Shown: positions 60,464-64,000 of the stretch, in pieces
Position numbering within the stretch: position 1 is the first letter of the stretch
How the letters are laid out: each line of letters begins with the position of its first letter
Assembly: GCA_963704535.1 (NCBI GenBank)
Contig: OY969916.1
Coordinates: 8,866,001 to 8,930,000 of the forward strand
Length of the DNA: 64,000 nt
Source of the DNA: G963704535 sp963704535
GTDB lineage: Bacteria > Chloroflexota > Chloroflexia > Chloroflexales > Roseiflexaceae
Direction: 5' to 3'
The notes under the pieces: model-generated
What the model was told of the DNA's origin: nothing
What the model saw: the letters and a program-made list of their open reading frames with translations, nothing else
Database searches by the model: none
Translations under genes and position numbers: made by a program

Positions 60464-63187
60464 CTATACCGCTGTAGTGAAACGATAGCTCCCCGATCCG
60501 ACCTCGTACACGGCTGTGCCGGCCTCCCGGCGCAGGAAGCGCACCCCCTCGGCCTCGGCGGCCGGCGCCTCGCCCTCGTGTACTTGCTCGTCGGCGGGGG
60601 TTGGTACGTAGACCGTCGCCGTGGTGTTGGCGGGGACCGTGATCTGCCAGTCGAAGGTTCCGTCCTTGAGGGTCCACGCGCTGCGGATCGGCCCGTACAC
60701 CGAGTGCAGCTCCGCAGTGGCGCTCGTCAGATCGCCGCCGGGCTGCGGGCGCATGATCATGTGCTTGTAGCCGGGCCGCTCGGGGTCGATGTCGATGCCG
60801 GCCACGATCGCGTACATCCAGGCCCCGATGGCGCCGTAGGCGTAGTGGTTGAACGAGTTCATGCCGGGGTCCTGGAAGCCGCGGTCGTGAGTCCAGCCGT
60901 CCCAGCGCTCCCAGATCGTCGTGGCACCCTGGGTGACGGAGTACAGCCAGGAGGGCCAGCCCGTTTGCCTGAGCAACGTATAGGCAACGTCGGCTCGGCC
61001 ATTGTCGCTCAGAACCCGGTTGATGTAGGGCGTGCCGACAAACCCGGTGGAAAGGTGATTGCCGCGCCGCTCAATGTCGCGCACCAGCTCCTCCATCGCC
61101 ACCGGGCGCAGCGGATCGGGCAGCAGGTCGAAGTGGAGCGCCAGAACATACGAGGTCTGCGTGGCGCCGCCGATCAGCCCGCGCGGAGTGACGAAGCGCG
61201 CCTGGAAGGCTCGCCGCACCTCTTCAAAGCGCGCCTGATAGCGCGCCTGATCTTCGGTCTTGCCCAGCACGCCTGCGATTCGGCTGAACAGCTTGCTGCT
61301 GTAGGCCAAGAAAGCGGTGCCAAGCAGCTCCTTTGAGGTGTTGCCGAAGCGACCGCTGGAGCCGTCGAGCGCCAGCCAGTCGCCGAAGCCGTGCCAGCCC
61401 TGGTAGTCGGCATAGCAGCGGATGCCATCGCGGCTGGTCTCGGAAAGGAACTCGACATAACGCCGCATCGAGTCGTAGCGCTCGGCAAGGATGCCGGTGT
61501 CGCCATAGGCCAGGTAGATCGTCCACGGGCAGATCACGCCGGCGTCGGCCCAAGCCGGGCCGCCGTCCACAGCCGCCGAAGGCCAGGTGGAGCGGCCGTT
61601 TCTACGCACGGCAGGGTTTGGCACGACCATTGGGTAGGCGCCTTCGGGCGACTGCTCATCCTCGACATCGCGGATCCACTTGGTGAAGAACCCTTCCACG
61701 TCGAAGTTGAAAGCGGCGGTTGCGATAAAGACCTGTGCGTCGCCCGTCCAGCCCAGGCGCTCGTTGCGCTGCGGGCAATCGGTGGGCACATCCACGAAGT
61801 TGCCGCGCTGGCCCCATTCGATGTTGTGCTGGAGCTGGTTGATCAGCGGGTCGGAGCAGGTGAAACTCCCGGTCGGCTGCATTGCCGAGTGGATGACCAC
61901 GCCGGTGATCGTGTCACGGGTTGGCGTACCCTGGTGGCCGCTCAACTCAACATACTGGAAGCCGTGGAAGGTAAAATGTGGCTCCCAGACCTCCTCGCCC
62001 TGGCCCTTGAGCGTATAGTGATCGGTCTGCGTGGTGGTGCGTAAGTTCGTGAGGTAGAGCGTGCCATCGGGGTTGAGCATTTCGGCATGGCGCAGAGTGA
62101 TGGTCGTGCCGGCGTCGCCGCTGACCTTGATCCGCAGCCGCCCTACCATGTTCTGGCCCAGGTTGTAGATCCACTTCGAGCTATGGAATTCCTTGATCTC
62201 GTGCGGTTCCCCGACCGGGCGCAGCTCAGTGATACGTTGCACGGTCGGGCCGCGCATGGCTGTGAGGGCGATGCCTGGGTCGGCGAAGGTCTCGACCGCT
62301 AGCCAGCGCGCATCGTCGTAGCCGAGGGCGTCCCAGCCTGGCAACTCGCGGCGGGCGTCGTAGCTCTCGCCCTGAATGATGTCGGACTCGAGGATCGGGC
62401 CATAGGCACTCTTCCAGCCTGGCCCGCTGGCGATCGTCTCGCTGCTGCCGTCCTCGTAGTTCACGACGAGCTGCGCCAGGAACCTCGGCCTGTCGCCATA
62501 GCGCTGGCGCTCCAGCCAGCCGACGTAGCCCGCGTACCAGCCGTCGCCAAGGATGGCGCCCAGCACGTTCTCGCCCTGGCGGATCTGGCTGGTTATGTCG
62601 TAGACCTGGTACTGCACGCGAGTATCGTACTCGGTCCAGCCAGGGGCGAACAGGTCCTCGCCAACCACGGCGCCGTTCAAGTGGGCCTCGTAGAGACCAA
62701 GCGCAGTGGCGTAGAGCCGCGCCCGCGTTACGCGCTTGTGTATGCTGAACGTGGTGCGGAGGAACAGGGCCGGGCTAGTGCTGAACGAGCCGCCCGCGAG
62801 GATGCCGCCGATCCATTCGCCCTGCCACTCGGCGCGGTCGAGCAGCCCGGCTTCCCAGAACGCCAGCTCGCTGTACGCCGACGGCTGGTCCTGCTCGTCC
62901 CAGAGCCGCACGACCCACCAGGCCCGTTGGCCGCTCGCCAGGGCCGCGCCGCCGTAGTGTACGCCAACCGACTGGTCCGACGCGACGTTGCCGCTGTCCC
63001 ACAGATCACCCTGCCCGTCGGCGAGGGCCTCGGGCGTGCTGGCCACAAGCACCTGGTACGCGGTCTGCCGCGCGCCGCGCCGCCCGGAATCGCCGATCCA
63101 GCTCAGGCGCGGCTGCGCGCTGTCGAGGCCGATCGGGTTGACCAGATTCTCGCAGCGGAGCCGGGTGATTCGAAGTTCTGTACTCAT
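60464..63187 (-). CDS. Alpha-L-rhamnosidase (GH78)
   Basis: 907 aa, normal length, no signal peptide. The GH78 layout is clear: N-terminal beta domains (LRITRLRCENLVNPIGLDSAQPRLSW; YQVLVASTPEAL), ARLYATALGLYEAHLNG, PGWTEYDTRVQYQVYD, then the (alpha/alpha)6 barrel with VDVPTDCPQRNERLGWTGDAQVF (catalytic region with conserved DCPQRxER and Asp) and GATTIWERWDGWT (Glu). Releases terminal L-rhamnose from oligosaccharides; a cytoplasmic location fits uptake by the upstream ABC system. Starts at 63187 with GGAG from a heptamer repeat as ribosome site, 4 bp after the ABC gene stop. Confidence 0.95.
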   Translation of the reverse strand: MSTELRITRLRCENLVNPIGLDSAQPRLSWIGDSGRRGARQTAYQVLVASTPEALADGQGDLWDSGNVASDQSVGVHYGGAALASGQRAWWVVRLWDEQDQPSAYSELAFWEAGLLDRAEWQGEWIGGILAGGSFSTSPALFLRTTFSIHKRVTRARLYATALGLYEAHLNGAVVGEDLFAPGWTEYDTRVQYQVYDITSQIRQGENVLGAILGDGWYAGYVGWLERQRYGDRPRFLAQLVVNYEDGSSETIASGPGWKSAYGPILESDIIQGESYDARRELPGWDALGYDDARWLAVETFADPGIALTAMRGPTVQRITELRPVGEPHEIKEFHSSKWIYNLGQNMVGRLRIKVSGDAGTTITLRHAEMLNPDGTLYLTNLRTTTQTDHYTLKGQGEEVWEPHFTFHGFQYVELSGHQGTPTRDTITGVVIHSAMQPTGSFTCSDPLINQLQHNIEWGQRGNFVDVPTDCPQRNERLGWTGDAQVFIATAAFNFDVEGFFTKWIRDVEDEQSPEGAYPMVVPNPAVRRNGRSTWPSAAVDGGPAWADAGVICPWTIYLAYGDTGILAERYDSMRRYVEFLSETSRDGIRCYADYQGWHGFGDWLALDGSSGRFGNTSKELLGTAFLAYSSKLFSRIAGVLGKTEDQARYQARFEEVRRAFQARFVTPRGLIGGATQTSYVLALHFDLLPDPLRPVAMEELVRDIERRGNHLSTGFVGTPYINRVLSDNGRADVAYTLLRQTGWPSWLYSVTQGATTIWERWDGWTHDRGFQDPGMNSFNHYAYGAIGAWMYAIVAGIDIDPERPGYKHMIMRPQPGGDLTSATAELHSVYGPIRSAWTLKDGTFDWQITVPANTTATVYVPTPADEQVHEGEAPAAEAEGVRFLRREAGTAVYEVGSGSYRFTTAV

Positions 63188-63210
63188 AGCTCTAATCTCC
63201 AATCTCCAAA
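63188..63210. repeat. CAATCTC heptamer units spanning a gene boundary
   Basis: Two to three units (CTAATCTCCAATCTCCAAAA). On the minus strand they encode the last residues (LLEIGD) and stop of the ABC ATPase and provide the ribosome site of the rhamnosidase gene. Confidence 0.75.
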
Positions 63211-64000
63211 AGCGGAATGCCGGCGATGCCGCGCTGCTTCTCGGCCTCTGGGATCGCCGGGTCGTAGAGGTGGCATTTGACCATGCGCCCGTCGGGCAGC
63301 AGATCCTTGGGCACCTCGCGGGTACACACCTCCATTGCCATCGGGCAGCGCGCCGCGAACTTGCAGCCGGTTTCGCTAAAGGCGTCGATCTCTGGCCGTG
63401 CCAGCGCCACCTTGTCGGTCCACTTCAGCTGCGGGTCGGGCTCGGGGACCGAGTTTTTCAGAATTTGGGTGTAGGGGTGCAGCGGCTTGCCGAGCACCTG
63501 ATCGGCCGAGCCCAGCTCCACCACCCAGCCGCGCAGCATCACCGCGATCCGGTCGGCCGCGTAGTAGGCCGTCGCCAGGTCGTGCGTGATGTAGATCACG
63601 CTCACGCCCTTCTGCTCTTTGAGGTCGCGGAACGAGTTGACGATCGAGATGCGTAGCGAGGCGTCGAGCATGGAGACCGGCTCGTCGGCCACCAGCAGCG
63701 AGGGGTTGGTGGTGAGCGCGCGGGCGATCGCCGCGCGCTGCATCTGCCCGCCCGACAGCTCGTTCGGGTAGCGGCCCTTGATCTCTTTGAGCGACAGCCC
63801 CACGATTTGCAGGGCATTGTCCACGTGCTCGTCGGCGTTGGCCCGCGTGGCGGTGCCGAAGTTAAAGGCGGTCTCGTACAGATAGCTCTCGACCTGCTTG
63901 AGCGGGCTGAACGCGGCGAACGGGTCCTGGAAGATCGGCTGGACCTCCTTCAAGAACCACGAGCGCCGCTCGCGCGCTGAGAGCTTGGTCAGTTCGCGGT
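63192..64000 (-). CDS. Oligopeptide/dipeptide-type ABC transporter ATP-binding protein (C-terminal part; runs off the window)
   Basis: At least 269 aa are seen; the Walker A end lies beyond 64000. Q-loop PIFQDPFAAFSP, signature NELSGGQMQRAAIARAL, Walker B LLVADEPVSMLD, switch His in IYITHDLATAYY. The C-terminal oligo_HPY region is present (GKPLHPYTQILKNSVPEPDP and four Cys in CKFAARCPMAMEVC...C), as in OppF/DppF-type subunits, many of which serve oligosaccharides in Chloroflexota. Coupled to the GH78 gene, so a rhamnose-containing oligosaccharide is the likely cargo (inference). Confidence 0.92.
   Translation of the reverse strand, partial: RELTKLSARERRSWFLKEVQPIFQDPFAAFSPLKQVESYLYETAFNFGTATRANADEHVDNALQIVGLSLKEIKGRYPNELSGGQMQRAAIARALTTNPSLLVADEPVSMLDASLRISIVNSFRDLKEQKGVSVIYITHDLATAYYAADRIAVMLRGWVVELGSADQVLGKPLHPYTQILKNSVPEPDPQLKWTDKVALARPEIDAFSETGCKFAARCPMAMEVCTREVPKDLLPDGRMVKCHLYDPAIPEAEKQRGIAGIPLLEIGD

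Noticed and set aside
1..64000. CRISPR array, rRNA or tRNA genes
   Set aside because: The tandem repeats have 7-8 bp or ~72 bp periods without unique spacers of constant length, and no tRNA cloverleaf or rRNA signature was found by eye.

Overview
The window reads as chromosomal DNA from a GC-rich member of the Chloroflexota, most like class Chloroflexia (relatives of Roseiflexus, Chloroflexus, Kouleothrix or Herpetosiphon). The support is indirect: TadE-type pilus pseudopilins with Pro/Thr-rich stalks, many secreted proteins with PT linkers, a MenG-type rather than ubiquinone pathway methyltransferase, and the overall gene mix. There is no rRNA, tRNA or CRISPR array. About 55 protein genes or gene remnants are called.

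Layout. 0-5 kb: two Tad pseudopilin genes and topA. 5-12 kb: a large secreted S8 protease, a ComEA-like DNA-uptake protein, pyruvate kinase and a zinc dehydrogenase. 13-20 kb: secreted or lipoprotein genes (beta-sandwich protein, DUF2330, gluzincin lipoprotein), an intact IS5-type insertion sequence and a clan GH-A glycosidase. 20-31 kb is mostly housekeeping: lgt, asparaginase, coaX, menG, a DUF4230 protein, era with an N-terminal fusion, a 43-residue membrane peptide, rlmN and an M1 peptidase. 32-37.5 kb is a patch of accessory genes, partly AT-rich: phosphatase, GNAT, a Uma2 remnant, a MntA/HepT toxin-antitoxin pair, an EEP-family hydrolase, a PD-(D/E)XK nuclease and Uma2. 37.6-48 kb: hisS, a cyclodeaminase, then a leftward sugar-acid cluster (Gfo/Idh/MocA dehydrogenase, LarA-type nickel epimerase, TIM-barrel isomerase, UxuB-like SDR), a phosphotransferase, a second LarA-domain protein and DUF3052. 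48-60 kb: an ABC-F ribosome factor with a terminator in its leader, nitroreductase, P450, NHL propeller, methyltransferase, DUF6295, dienelactone hydrolase, DUF3500 and a NicO nickel/cobalt transporter. 60-64 kb: an aldo/keto reductase remnant, a GH78 alpha-L-rhamnosidase and a peptide/sugar ABC ATPase that runs off the edge.

The most striking layer lies between the genes. At least four families of short (about 70-120 bp) inverted-repeat elements share a GAGGGG(N)CCCCTC-type core but carry different ends. Interleaved with them are many 7-bp (sometimes 8-bp) tandem-repeat arrays, often in facing inverted pairs. Both kinds touch coding sequence: arrays lie in frame inside rlmN and era, and elements supply stop codons or C-termini for a LarA-domain gene and a hydrolase. 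One element interrupts the remnant of a second DUF3500 gene between 11-bp direct repeats.

Ten genes, including essential ones (topA, lgt, menG), are split by single-base frameshifts. That points to a draft or long-read assembly with uncorrected indels rather than true pseudogenes. I annotate those genes as single loci and give the approximate break point.
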